From the NCBI GenBank assembly GCA_046758005.1, contig JBHHZJ010000001.1:1-64000 (forward strand): DNA of 64,000 bases. Direction: 5' to 3'. Every line of letters starts with the position of its first letter. Within the stretch, counting starts at the first letter, position 1. Position numbers and translations under genes: made by a program. Below are positions 1-8,637 of this stretch, piece after piece. This DNA is from JBHHZJ01 sp046758005. Its GTDB lineage: Bacteria > Pseudomonadota > Alphaproteobacteria > Kiloniellales > J153. The notes under the pieces are model-generated. The model had not been told where the DNA came from and searched no databases. It saw nothing but the letters and a program-made list of their open reading frames with translations.

Positions 1-186
1 GCCGAGATCTTCTCCTCCGGCCTCGACAACCTCGACCAGATCGACGCCGTCGCCGTGGCGGTGCTGTGGAAGGACGGACGGATCACGACGGGCTGCTCGA
101 ATACCACGAACGACCGGCTGGCCCTCATGGTCCTGGCCCTGGACGAACACCAGCGCCGCGCGTTCCGGCAGGACCAAAGCGGGTGA
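1..186 (+). CDS. 3' end of an unidentified gene (cut by window edge)
   Basis: Frame 1 is open from the first base to a TGA at 184-186, giving the last 61 codons of a protein whose start lies outside the window. The visible part contains VAVAVLWKDGRITTG and DRLALMVLALDE, a beta-strand then helix pattern. It has no signal or catalytic motif that I recognise. Codon choice is G/C-ending like the neighbours, which supports real coding. It runs in the same direction as the HtrA gene 205 bases downstream. Function unknown. Confidence 0.55.
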   Translation, partial: AEIFSSGLDNLDQIDAVAVAVLWKDGRITTGCSNTTNDRLALMVLALDEHQRRAFRQDQSG

Positions 187-227
187 AGGCGGATGGCCCC
201 CGTACAAACCATGACGGTCGCCGCCGC

Positions 228-251
228 GACAGCGTCCAAGACAGCGTCCAA
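228..251. repeat. 12-bp unit repeated twice in tandem
   Basis: GACAGCGTCCAA occurs twice back to back, and a third degenerate copy may follow (GACCGTACC). It lies in the non-coding gap between the truncated first gene and the HtrA gene. No function is apparent; it could be replication slippage. Confidence 0.6.
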
Positions 252-391
252 GACCGTACCGTCGAGGGGTTCGGCGCGGCCTCTCGTCGTTGCACCGAAC
301 GGGCGCCCGGCTCTGTCCCCCGATGGATCAGCCGCGAGGTTGAACTCAAAGAAACCCAATCAATGACCAGGAATGTAGAGGAGTTCCGCTC

Positions 392-1489
392 ATGTTCAAA
401 AGCCGTCTCGCACAGATCAGTCTGGTAGTCGCCGCCCTCGCCCTTTCCGGCTGGGCGGTGACCGCCGCGACCATACCCCTCGAGCCGGGCGGCGAGAGCG
501 GGCAGGTGCAAAGCCTTGCGCCGATACTCAAGAAGGTGACGCCCGGCGTGGTCAACATCGCGGTGCGCGGCACCATACCGGTGGAGGACAACCCCCTCTA
601 CAGCGATCCGTTCTTCCGCCGCTTCTTCGATCTTCCCGAACACCCGCCGGGGCGACAGTTCCAGAGCGTCGGTTCCGGCGTCATCGCCGACGCGGCGCGC
701 GGCTACATCCTGACGAACAACCACGTGATCGCGCGGGCCGACGAGATCACGGTCGGCCTGCAGGACGGGCGGCGCCTGAAAGCCAAGCTCGTGGGCGCGG
801 ACCCCGAAGTCGACATCGCCCTTCTCAAGGTTCCCGCGCAAGACCTCGTCGCGGTCCCGCTGGGCGATTCGGACGGCCTTGAGGTCGGCGACTTCGTCAT
901 CGCGGTCGGCAACCCTTTCGGCCTCGGCCAGACCGTCACCTCCGGGATCGTGAGCGCCCTCGGCCGCAGCGGTCTCGGGATCGAGGGTTACGAGGACTTC
1001 ATCCAGACCGATGCCGCGATCAATCCCGGCAACTCGGGCGGCGCGCTGATCGACCTGCAAGGCCGCCTGGTGGGCATCAACACGGCCATCGTGGGGCCCG
1101 CCGGCGGCAACGTCGGCATCGGCTTCGCGATCCCGATCAACATGGCGCGCCAGATCATGGAGCAGATCGTCGCCTACGGCACCGTGCGCCGCGGCCAACT
1201 GGGCGTGGTGGTGCAGGACCTGACGCCCGACCTGGCCGAAGCCTTCAAGCTTGAATCCGCGCGGGGCACCATCGTTGCGCAGGTCGTGCCCGGCTCGTCC
1301 GCCGACAAGGCCGGCCTCGAACGCGGCGACGTCATCGTTGCAGTCGACGGCGCCCCGGTCAGGAACGCGGCCCACCTGCGCAACAGGATCGGCCTGCTGC
1401 GGCAGGGCGAGACGGTCGAACTCAAGATCGTCAGGAACGCGAAGACGATGCGCATCACGGCCAAGATCGGTCCTCGCGTGGCCGGATAG
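392..1489 (+). CDS. HtrA/DegQ-type periplasmic serine protease, single PDZ
   Basis: Trypsin-like serine protease of the HtrA family, expected in the periplasm and anchored or exported through a hydrophobic N-terminal segment (about residues 7-26). The triad is visible: His111 in LTNNHV, Asp141 in EVDIALL, Ser215 in NPGNSGG. One PDZ domain follows (about residues 265-355, with the typical GLERGDVIVAVDG). At 365 residues with one PDZ it resembles DegS or short DegQ-like members rather than two-PDZ DegP. The family degrades or senses misfolded envelope proteins. AGAGGAG lies just upstream of the ATG, supporting this start. The next gene is petA, 76 bases on. Whether it is DegS-like (regulatory) or a general protease cannot be decided from sequence alone. 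Confidence 0.9.
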   Translation: MFKSRLAQISLVVAALALSGWAVTAATIPLEPGGESGQVQSLAPILKKVTPGVVNIAVRGTIPVEDNPLYSDPFFRRFFDLPEHPPGRQFQSVGSGVIADAARGYILTNNHVIARADEITVGLQDGRRLKAKLVGADPEVDIALLKVPAQDLVAVPLGDSDGLEVGDFVIAVGNPFGLGQTVTSGIVSALGRSGLGIEGYEDFIQTDAAINPGNSGGALIDLQGRLVGINTAIVGPAGGNVGIGFAIPINMARQIMEQIVAYGTVRRGQLGVVVQDLTPDLAEAFKLESARGTIVAQVVPGSSADKAGLERGDVIVAVDGAPVRNAAHLRNRIGLLRQGETVELKIVRNAKTMRITAKIGPRVAG

Positions 1490-1565
1490 CCGCGCGATCG
1501 CGCACAGCCGATCGCGTCGGGCGCGAGGGGAAGCCGAATCGGACCGCGAAAGAGGAGGCGGACCC

Positions 1566-2123
1566 ATGACGACGACCGTGAACGAGAACGGGGTCGGCCC
1601 TTCCGGGCCGGATGAGACGCGCCGCGATTTCCTTTATCTCGTGGCCGGCGCCATGGGTGCGGTCGGCGCGGCCGCCGCCCTATGGCCGCTGATCGACAGC
1701 ATGAACCCGGCCGCCGACGTGCGTGCGATTTCGTCGGTCGAGATCGATCTCGAGCCGATCCAGGTGGGCCAGAGGATCACCGCCACGTGGCAGGGAAAGC
1801 CGATCTTCATCAGCCGCCGCACGGCCGCGGAGATCGCGCGGGCCAAGGCGGATGATGCGGCCGATCTGCCTGACCCGGCCCCCGACTCGGCGCGGGTGCA
1901 GCGGGACGAATGGCTCATCGTCATCGGCATTTGCACCCATCTCGGGTGCATCCCCAAGGGCCAGCGCCCGGGTGATCCCCGCGGCCAGTGGGACGGATGG
2001 TTCTGCCCCTGTCACGGCTCCCACTACGACACCGCGGGACGCATCCGCAAGGGCCCCGCGCCGAAGAACCTTTACCTGCCCCCGTACGAGTTCCTCGACG
2101 ACACGACCATACGCATCGGATAG
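1566..2123 (+). CDS. petA: Ubiquinol-cytochrome c reductase Rieske iron-sulfur subunit
   Basis: The 2Fe-2S subunit of the cytochrome bc1 complex, which passes electrons from ubiquinol to cytochrome c1 at the outer face of the inner membrane. A twin-arginine motif (TRRDFLYLVAG, residues 18-28) precedes the single membrane helix. Box I is CTHLGC (Cys123, His125 ligands; Cys128) and box II is CPCHGSH (Cys147, His150 ligands; Cys149), so both ligands and the disulfide pair are present. The 185-residue length is normal. GAGGAGG lies about 9 bases before the ATG. Unusually, cytochrome b and c1 genes do not follow; the next gene is an AhpD-like protein. The sequence is clearly bc1-type, not an arsenite-oxidase Rieske. 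Confidence 0.95.
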   Translation: MTTTVNENGVGPSGPDETRRDFLYLVAGAMGAVGAAAALWPLIDSMNPAADVRAISSVEIDLEPIQVGQRITATWQGKPIFISRRTAAEIARAKADDAADLPDPAPDSARVQRDEWLIVIGICTHLGCIPKGQRPGDPRGQWDGWFCPCHGSHYDTAGRIRKGPAPKNLYLPPYEFLDDTTIRIG

Positions 2124-2300
2124 GAAAACATCATTCCAGCGAGCGGATGAAGCCATCCGTTCGCCGGTATGTCGTCCTTTGTTTGCGCGCCGCCGCCCAG
2201 GGCCAACCCGGCGCGCCGACGCCGATGAGCGCCCGACTCACCTTGCTATAAGATGCTCGCAAGGAAGCACGTAGGCGCCTGATCGAAGGGACTGACCGAC

Positions 2301-2867
2301 ATGCGCATAAGGCCGAAACCGCCGCGCGGTTACCCCTGGTATCTCTGGCCGTTTTTCTGGAACCAGAGACGGAAGTACGGGACGATCCTCGATTCAGCCA
2401 TGCTTTGGGCACGGGCACCAAAGCTGTTCCTTGGCGTGGCCCTGCTCTACGGAACGATCGACCGCAAGTCCTCGCCGCTCGATCCCGCGCTGCGTTCCCT
2501 GGTGAGCGTGCGCGTATCGCAGATCAACTGGTGTGCGTTCTGCGTCGATCTCAACGCGGCGACGCTACAGCGTCGCGGCGCTTCCCTCGCCAAAGTGGAG
2601 GCGTTGGAGGCCTGGCGCGACAGCGACCTCTTCGACGAGCGTGAACGGGCCGCGCTGGAGTATGCCGAGGCGATCACGAGGTCCGACATCCAGGTCGATG
2701 ACGACATGATGGGCCGCCTCAAGAAGCATTTCGACGACGACGCCGTCGTCGAGCTCACGGGGCTCATCGCCTTTCAGAACATGTCCAGCAAGTTCAATAG
2801 CGCGCTCGGCGTGCCGCCACAGGGTTTTTGTCGCGTGCCGTCCGCCACGCCCGAGCGCGCGGCGTAA
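2301..2867 (+). CDS. Carboxymuconolactone decarboxylase / AhpD-like protein
   Basis: A 188-residue all-helical protein of the CMD/AhpD superfamily. The diagnostic segment is INWCAFCVDLN, with the CxxC pair Cys78 and Cys81 at the start of a helix, as in AhpD-like alkylhydroperoxidases where it is the redox centre. The charged segment ERAALEYAEAITRSD and the C-terminal ELTGLIAFQNM also match the family. A redox or peroxide-defence role is inferred; decarboxylase activity is unlikely because CMD enzymes proper lack CxxC. The N-terminus is rich in Trp and Pro (YPWYLWPFFW, residues 11-20), so it may associate with membrane. It stands alone between petA and a DUF411 gene, all on the plus strand. 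Confidence 0.85.
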   Translation: MRIRPKPPRGYPWYLWPFFWNQRRKYGTILDSAMLWARAPKLFLGVALLYGTIDRKSSPLDPALRSLVSVRVSQINWCAFCVDLNAATLQRRGASLAKVEALEAWRDSDLFDERERAALEYAEAITRSDIQVDDDMMGRLKKHFDDDAVVELTGLIAFQNMSSKFNSALGVPPQGFCRVPSATPERAA

Positions 2868-3280
2868 GACCGAGGAGCCCCCCGAGTCACCTCGCACGCT
2901 CGTCGACATGAGACCGTGGCCCTCCCGGCGGCGGAGGATACGCGGCCCGTGTCATCGCCGCATGTCGGAGCGCGGCGTCGTTGGTAACCGCGCGCAATAT
3001 CAGCCCCCGCTGATATCGACCCGTTCCGACGGGACGATCTTCGGCTCGACGGTGTTGCGCCCCTTTTGCGGCGCTTGCCTTGCGGTAACCGGAATGAGCT
3101 ATGTCAATGACGTGGATGGAAAAACAGCCGTATTTTCAACAATCATCGGGTCCTTTGCGGCGGCCCGAGGAGTACAGGCCCATAGCATGAGAAATGCGCG
3201 CCACAAGAGGCCTCCGCATCGAGGCGTCGATCTCACGGCTCCGCCGGCCCGTCGGTGCAACTCATACTGGAGAAAGGACG
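2868..3280. other. Intergenic stretch, no convincing gene
   Basis: No frame here shows conserved motifs. There is a perfect 7-bp inverted repeat at 2997-3016 (ATATCAG, six-base loop, CTGATAT), not followed by a T-run. The part from about 3060 to 3200 is less G+C-rich than the surroundings and could hold the promoter of the DUF411 gene. A 131-codon open frame at 2908-3303 looks non-coding. Confidence 0.5.
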
Positions 3281-3769
3281 ATGTCGGAAATCGGCAGTGG
3301 TAGCTTGACGACCCGACGGCGTGCGCTCGCCGTTCTGGGCTCCGGGATAGTCATCGGCTGGGCCGGTCTTTCCCGACAGGCATTGTCCGCCGCACAGGCT
3401 CGACCGGTCGTCACGGTCTACAAGAGCCCGAGCTGCGGCTGCTGCGGCCTGTGGACCGGCCATTTGGCCGAAAACGGGTTTCGGACCAAGGTGGTGGATC
3501 GGGACAACCTCCACGTCATCAAGCGGATGGCGCGCGTTCCGGAGAATCTCGAGGCCTGCCATACCGCGATGGTCGATCGTTACGTCGTCGAGGGCCATGT
3601 GCCGGCCAGCGCGATCCGAAGGCTTCTGTCCGAGCGGCCCAAGGTCATCGGTATCGCCGTTCCCGGCATGCCGGAGGGTTCACCGGGCATGCCGAGCCCG
3701 ACTCCGGTTCGATTCGACGTGATCGCATTCACGGCCGACGGAGGACAGCGGGTGTTCATGTCCTTCTGA
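3281..3769 (+). CDS. DUF411 family exported metal-binding-type protein
   Basis: A 162-residue protein with an N-terminal TTRRRALAVLGSGIVIGWAG segment, a likely Tat or Sec export signal ending near residue 38. The mature part begins RPVVTVYKSPSCGCC, the thioredoxin-like DUF411 signature with clustered Cys52, Cys54, Cys55, and a further Cys-His pair (Cys93, His94) in LEACHTA. The family is often found with copper-resistance genes and is presumed to bind metal, but no copper gene is visible here. The start at 3281 is chosen over an in-frame ATG at 3194 because GGAGAAAGGA precedes it and only this start puts the signal peptide at the N-terminus. Confidence 0.85.
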   Translation: MSEIGSGSLTTRRRALAVLGSGIVIGWAGLSRQALSAAQARPVVTVYKSPSCGCCGLWTGHLAENGFRTKVVDRDNLHVIKRMARVPENLEACHTAMVDRYVVEGHVPASAIRRLLSERPKVIGIAVPGMPEGSPGMPSPTPVRFDVIAFTADGGQRVFMSF

Positions 3770-4263
3770 GCCCGGAGGGTCGAGAAAAGGGCATGAAGCG
3801 GCTCGCAACGGTCGGTATGCCGTCGGTGCGACACCCGGGGTGCGTGGCGTTCATCCCCATCATGTTCGGCTCCGGGGCCGGGGCCGAGGCTGCCGCGCGC
3901 CGGGCATCGTCGAGGCCGTTGACCTGTTCCCCCGAATCGAGGTCATGAGGGACGAGAGTCCTTCTGGGAAAGGAGCACTTCTTGATGAAACGACGATTTA
4001 CGGAGAAGCGGATCTTCAGGATCCTGCGCGGGCAGGCCGCACGGCCGCTATGATTGTAGTTCGCCCGCCGGCAGTCAGCGCGGCAAACCGGACTGCGAAA
4101 TGTGCCAAGGGAGAAAACGGGCGCGAGTCGGTAAATAGAGCAGCGAGGCGGGGCTCTCCCCGTCCGGCTGGCGCCGCGGCCTGGTGCGAAGCCCCGCAGT
4201 CTGCCGCGAGCCGTACCGGCGGTTCGAATCCCGAGCGGTTTTTCAACTACATCAAGGACTTGC
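3770..4263. other. Decayed region with IS3 relic and tRNA-like fragments
   Basis: No intact gene. It holds the short IS3-type orfA relic at 3985-4053. It also holds, on the plus strand, a D-arm-like sequence (AGTCGGTAAATAGAGCAGCG, near 4126-4145) and a T-arm-like sequence (CGGTTCGAATCCCG, near 4211-4224), too far apart and without proper stem pairing or a CCA end to be a working tRNA. The open frame at 3840-4403 runs through tRNA-Ser and is spurious. Confidence 0.5.
3985..4053 (+). pseudogene. IS3-family transposase OrfA, N-terminal relic
   Basis: The ATG at 3985 begins MKRRFTEKRIFRILR, which resembles the opening of IS3-family OrfA proteins (typically MKR.RFTEEQII.ILKE), the first helix of the helix-turn-helix domain. 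The reading stops at a TGA after 22 codons, and no further transposase sequence follows in any frame that I can see. AAAGGAG precedes the ATG at normal spacing, so the relic keeps its ribosome binding site. It lies about 210 bases from tRNA-Ser. The match is short, so a chance resemblance is possible. Confidence 0.55.
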
Positions 4264-4356
4264 TGGCGGAGAGGGAGGGATTCGAACCCTCGAAGGGCCT
4301 TTTAAACCCTTACTCCCTTAGCAGGGGAGCGCCTTCAGCCACTCGGCCACCTCTCC
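4264..4356 (-). tRNA. tRNA-Ser (anticodon GCU)
   Basis: On the minus strand the sequence starts GGAGAGGTGGCCGAGTGG and ends with a CTCTCC acceptor strand, discriminator G and an encoded CCA. The anticodon arm is CTCCC-CTGCTAA-GGGAG, so the anticodon is GCU, reading AGC/AGU serine codons. A long variable arm (pairing around AAGGG...CCCTT) is typical of class II serine tRNAs. The T-arm has GGTTCGAATCC. All parts are intact. Confidence 0.96.
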
Positions 4357-4502
4357 ACGGGGGTCGCGCGCCGGCAACGGCGTCCACAGACGGGCCGTTC
4401 TAGCCGTCCCTGCGCGCACGTGTCAACGGCGGGCGCAGCCGCAGCAAAGATAGGGCGTCTCGTATCGATAAGCGCACGAGTCACTTCGTCCGCTCGCCGG
4501 CA

Positions 4503-4865
4503 TTAGGCGGCGCTCCAGCGCCGGTAGGCCTCGAGCAACTCCAGGCCCGCGCATTCGACCGCCTCGGGGTCCGGGGGCGTGCGCGCGGCGGCGCGCTTGT
4601 AGGCCTGGCGCGCGTCGACGAACTCGGTCCACAGGTCGGCCTGGCGCAGGACGCTCGACAGGCGCCGCTCGGCGCCCGGCCCGGCGGAGGCGCGTTCGGC
4701 CTCCTCCAACGCCCGGCGCAGCATCGCGGCGATCCCCCGCTCGTCCGCCTCGTAGGCGTGGGCGAAGGCGGCGAGGATCTTGTCGGTCAGCCGGCGGTCG
4801 TATTTCGGGCCCGCGGCCGAGAACAGGATCTCGGACGGCAGCGGCAGTACGATGGCCTGTCTCAT
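4503..4865 (-). CDS. Conserved-looking small helical protein, unknown
   Basis: A 120-residue protein beginning MRQAIVLPLPSEILFSAAGP. After a short hydrophobic start it is helical and charged (LTDKILAAFAHAYEADERGI, ALEEAERASA), without Cys or metal motifs. AGGGGAG stands about 8 bases before the ATG, and codons are strongly G/C-ending, so the gene looks real. It is monocistronic, transcribed toward tRNA-Ser. I do not recognise the family. Confidence 0.65.
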   Translation of the reverse strand: MRQAIVLPLPSEILFSAAGPKYDRRLTDKILAAFAHAYEADERGIAAMLRRALEEAERASAGPGAERRLSSVLRQADLWTEFVDARQAYKRAAARTPPDPEAVECAGLELLEAYRRWSAA

Positions 4866-5190
4866 GCCCGCTCCCCTCGCCCGGCCCCGGGTGGCCTTGG
4901 GCCGCCCGCGCCCGGGCCTGACGGTCGAACCGGTACCGGCCGCAGGCTAGCCTGGCACCCTTTAAGGCGCTGTTAACCGGCGCGGGCGTTTTCGCGGCCG
5001 GCACCCCGGCGCGCGCTGCGGCGGTTTCCGGGGCAGCCGCGGGTGCTCCCAATCCTGGTCGCCCCATGCGCGAGCCCGGAGGAACTCCGGGGCCGGGGCG
5101 CGCGACGGTGCCGGCGTGCGGAGCTTTCATGCATTTTTAAAAAAATGTCCCGCAAGCTCTCATCGGCGCAACTTTCAAACAGGGGAACGC
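4866..5190. other. Divergent intergenic region, no gene seen
   Basis: This stretch separates two small genes of unknown function on opposite strands and probably carries both promoters. The part at 5131-5150 (CATTTTTAAAAAAATG) is the only A+T-rich patch and may be a promoter core for the plus-strand gene at 5191. No conserved coding signal was seen. Confidence 0.4.
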
Positions 5191-5394
5191 ATGGCCTTGT
5201 CCAGGCGCGTCATCGAGACCTTGCTCGACCTCGTCGAGATCAAGCTGAGCTGCATCGAGGTCCACGACCGGGAGGATTCGCGCGAGGTGGCGTGCCTGGA
5301 GCGCTGCCGTTGCGAGCTGCAGGGCCTGCTCGAACCCGGCGCCGTCGTCGCCTTCGCCGAGCCGGCCAAGCGCCGCACCCGAGCCGCGCACTGA
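5191..5394 (+). CDS. Small hypothetical protein (67 aa)
   Basis: MALSRRVIETLLDLVEIKLS opens a 67-residue helical protein that includes an ECRC-like segment (LERCRCELQGLL) and ends in a basic tail. AGGGGAA precedes the ATG at 5191 by 5 bases, which favours this start over an in-frame ATG at 5116. No signal peptide. It converges with the glutathione transferase gene, with 16 bases between. Family unknown; small size and good ribosome site make it probable but unproven. Confidence 0.6.
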   Translation: MALSRRVIETLLDLVEIKLSCIEVHDREDSREVACLERCRCELQGLLEPGAVVAFAEPAKRRTRAAH

Positions 5395-5410
5395 CCCCCG
5401 GCGCCGCGCC

Positions 5411-6064
<654 letters not shown>

Positions 6065-6099
6065 GGCCTTTGTTCTTCCCTTCTACCGGTTCTACCGGG

Positions 6100-7251
6100 T
6101 CATGCCCCCGCCAGCGCCTGCTCCAGATCGGCGATGAGGTCGCCCGGGTCCTCGATGCCGACGGACAGCCGCAGCAGGTCGGCGGGCACCGGGCTCGACG
6201 GGCCCTCGATGCTGGCCCGGTGCTCGATCAGGCTCTCCACGCCGCCGAGCGAGGTCGCGCGCACGAAGACGCGGACCCGCCGGGCGACGGCGAGCGCCGC
6301 CTCGGCTCCGCCCTCGATGCGCAGGCCGAGCATGCCGCCGAAACCGCCCCGCATCTGGCGCCGGGCGATCTCGTGGCCCGGGTGGCTGTCCAGCCCCGGA
6401 TAGAGCACGGCGGCGACCTTTGGGTGGCCCGCGAAGTGCCGCGCGATGGCCAGCGCGTTGGCGCTGGCCCGCTCGACGCGCAGGTAGAGCGTGCGTAGGC
6501 CCCGCTGCAGCAGCCAGGCCTCGAACGGCCCCAGCACCGCCCCGCCGTGCGCCCGGTTGGCGCGCACCCGCGCCCAGAACGCGTCCTCGCGCGCGGTCAC
6601 CAACGCGCCGGCCACGACGTCGCCGTGGCCGTTGAGGTACTTGGTCGCGGAGTGGTGGACGATGTCCGCGCCGAGTTCGATGGGCCGGGTGAGCACCGGC
6701 GTGGCCGCGGTGGAATCGACCGCCAGGCGCGCCCCGGCGGCCTCCGCGATCCCGGCGGCGGCGGCGATGTCGATCACCTCCCAGGTCGGGTTGCACGGGG
6801 TCTCGATCCAGACGAGCTTGGTCCGGCCCGGCTGCACCGCGCGCCGCAGCGCGGCCGGATCATCCGGGTCGACGAGGTCGAGCGCGAGGCCCCACGCGGG
6901 GCAGAACTCGGTGAGCCACGCGCGCAGGCCCCAGTACATGACCCGCGGCGCGACCAGGTGGTCGCCGGGCCGGAGCGCCTGGACCACGGCCACCGCGGCG
7001 GCCATGCCCGAGGCGAACAGGAGCGCCCCCGCCCCGCCCTCGAGCCGCGCGAGCAGCGCCTCGGCCGCCTCGTAGGTCGGATTGTCGTCGCGGCTGTAGC
7101 TGCGCCCCGGCGCGATCAGGCCGTAGTCCGCGTCGCGCGCGAAGTTGGTGGACGGCCGGATCGGCGGCGCCACGTCGCCGCCCGCCGGGTCCGGCCCACC
7201 CGCCCCGTGCGCGGCGAGCGTGGCCGGCTTGAGATCGCGCCCCTCGCTCAT
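6100..7251 (-). CDS. PLP-dependent trans-sulfuration enzyme (cystathionine beta-lyase-like)
   Basis: A 383-residue Cys/Met-metabolism PLP enzyme. The PLP lysine is Lys204 in SATKYLNGHGD; SYSRDDNPTYEAAE and FASGMAAAVAV are the family's phosphate and cofactor contacts, and the C-terminal RLSVGIED is the substrate-carboxylate loop. Cystathionine beta-lyase (cystathionine to homocysteine, pyruvate and ammonia) is the best guess; gamma-synthase or sulfhydrylase are alternatives that motifs do not separate. It lies 84 bases downstream of the SHMT-like gene on the same strand and probably follows phyH and that gene in one transcript. Confidence 0.85.
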   Translation of the reverse strand: MSEGRDLKPATLAAHGAGGPDPAGGDVAPPIRPSTNFARDADYGLIAPGRSYSRDDNPTYEAAEALLARLEGGAGALLFASGMAAAVAVVQALRPGDHLVAPRVMYWGLRAWLTEFCPAWGLALDLVDPDDPAALRRAVQPGRTKLVWIETPCNPTWEVIDIAAAAGIAEAAGARLAVDSTAATPVLTRPIELGADIVHHSATKYLNGHGDVVAGALVTAREDAFWARVRANRAHGGAVLGPFEAWLLQRGLRTLYLRVERASANALAIARHFAGHPKVAAVLYPGLDSHPGHEIARRQMRGGFGGMLGLRIEGGAEAALAVARRVRVFVRATSLGGVESLIEHRASIEGPSSPVPADLLRLSVGIEDPGDLIADLEQALAGA

Positions 7252-7335
7252 GGCGCAGGCTTACCCGCGGGCGGAGCGAATGCCAAGCGCGTTTCGGGGC
7301 GCGTCCGGAAGGCCGAGCCGATCGGCCTGCTTTGT

Positions 7336-8628
7336 TCAACCCGCCGGATAGATCGGAAAGCGGCGGGTGAGCGCGCGGACCCGTTCGTACGTGGCCGCCT
7401 CGACCGCACCGTTGTCCGAGGGATCGCGGGCCAGGCCGTCGAGCACGTCGGCGATCAGGCCGCCGACGACGCGGAACTCCTCGGCGCCGAAGCCGCGCGT
7501 CGTTGCGGCCGAGACGCCGAGGCGCAGTCCCGAGGTGACGGTCGGTTTCTCGGGGTCGAACGGCACGGCGTTCTTGTTGCAGGTGATCCCGGCCCGGTCG
7601 AGGCTGGCCGAGGCGGCGTTGCCCTTGAGCCCGTGGCGGCGCAGGTCGATAAGCACAACGGGCGTGTCCGTGCCGCCCGTGACAACGTCGCAGCCCCGCT
7701 CCATCAGGACCGCGGCGAGCGCGCGGGCGTTGGCCAGGACCGACGCGGCGTAGCGGCGGAACTCCGCCTTCAGCGCCTCGCCCAGGCAGACCGCCTTGGC
7801 CGCCAGCGCGTGCAGCATGGGGCTGCCCTGCACACCCGGAAAGACCGCCGAATCGATCCGCTTGGCGAGCGCCTCGTCGTCGGTGAGCACGATCCCGCCG
7901 CGCGCCCCGCGCAGCGACTTGTAGGTCGTCGTGGTGACCACGTGGGCGTGGGGAAAGGGGCTGGGATGCGCGCCGCCCGCCACCAGCCCGGCGAAGTGCG
8001 CGATGTCGACCAGGAGCCAGGCGTCCACCGCATCCGCGATCGCGCGCAGGCGCGCGAAGTCGATGACCCGCGGATAGGCCGAGCCCCCGGCGATGATCAG
8101 CTTCGGACGATCCGCGCGGGCCAGCCGCCCGACCTCGTCATAATCGATGCGCCCGTCCGCGCGGCGCACGCCGTACTGCGCCACCGCGTAGACCTTGCCG
8201 CTCATGTTGACCGGCGCGCCGTGGCTCAGGTGCCCGCCGGCGGGTAGCGCCATGCTGAGCACCCGCTCGCCCGGCGCCAGCAGGGCATGGAACGCCGCCT
8301 GGTTGGCCTGCGAGCCCGAGTGCGGCTGCACGTTGGCGAAGCGGCAGCCGAACAGCCGGCAGGCCCGCTCGACCGCCAGGCGCTCGATGGTGTCGATGTT
8401 GGCCACGCCGTCGTAGTAGCGCCGCCCCGGATAGCCCTCCACGGTCTTGTTGGTCAGGACCGAGCCCTGGACCTCGAGCACCGCGCGGCTGACGATGTTC
8501 TCCGAGGCGATCAGCTCGACCACGTCACGTTGACGGTCCAGCTCCTTGGCGATCGCCGCCGCGACCTCCGGGTCGGCCTCGGCCACGCCGGCGGTGAAGT
8601 AGCCGGGGTGCACAACGTCCTGCGCCAT
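7336..8628 (-). CDS. Serine hydroxymethyltransferase family, likely alpha-methylserine type
   Basis: A 430-residue fold-type I PLP enzyme clearly of the SHMT family ([31 protein letters not shown] lysine Lys237). It departs from normal GlyA at cofactor-site positions. By alignment with E. coli GlyA, Tyr55 is Thr62, PLP-stacking His126 is Ala130 ([11 protein letters not shown]), and His228 before the PLP lysine is Tyr236 ([10 protein letters not shown]). Glu57 is kept (Glu64). The Tyr-to-Thr change is the one I recall for alpha-methylserine hydroxymethyltransferase and for engineered SHMT accepting D-alanine, so the reaction may be alpha-methylserine to D-alanine plus methylene-tetrahydrofolate. 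It starts 9 bases after the PhyH gene. Plain GlyA remains possible; a normal glyA is not in the window. Confidence 0.8.
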   Translation of the reverse strand: MAQDVVHPGYFTAGVAEADPEVAAAIAKELDRQRDVVELIASENIVSRAVLEVQGSVLTNKTVEGYPGRRYYDGVANIDTIERLAVERACRLFGCRFANVQPHSGSQANQAAFHALLAPGERVLSMALPAGGHLSHGAPVNMSGKVYAVAQYGVRRADGRIDYDEVGRLARADRPKLIIAGGSAYPRVIDFARLRAIADAVDAWLLVDIAHFAGLVAGGAHPSPFPHAHVVTTTTYKSLRGARGGIVLTDDEALAKRIDSAVFPGVQGSPMLHALAAKAVCLGEALKAEFRRYAASVLANARALAAVLMERGCDVVTGGTDTPVVLIDLRRHGLKGNAASASLDRAGITCNKNAVPFDPEKPTVTSGLRLGVSAATTRGFGAEEFRVVGGLIADVLDGLARDPSDNGAVEAATYERVRALTRRFPIYPAG

Positions 8629-8637
8629 CGTCGTCCC

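Noticed and set aside
2997..3016. Rho-independent terminator after the AhpD-like gene
   Set aside because: The 7-bp inverted repeat has no T-run on either strand and lies 130 bases after the stop.
4126..4224. Complete plus-strand tRNA or tmRNA piece
   Set aside because: The D-arm-like and T-arm-like motifs do not form a cloverleaf; the T-stem pairs only at two positions, and no CCA or acceptor stem follows.
3840..4403. 187-codon plus-strand frame
   Set aside because: It runs across tRNA-Ser and the IS relic, has no motifs, and its composition is that of non-coding DNA.
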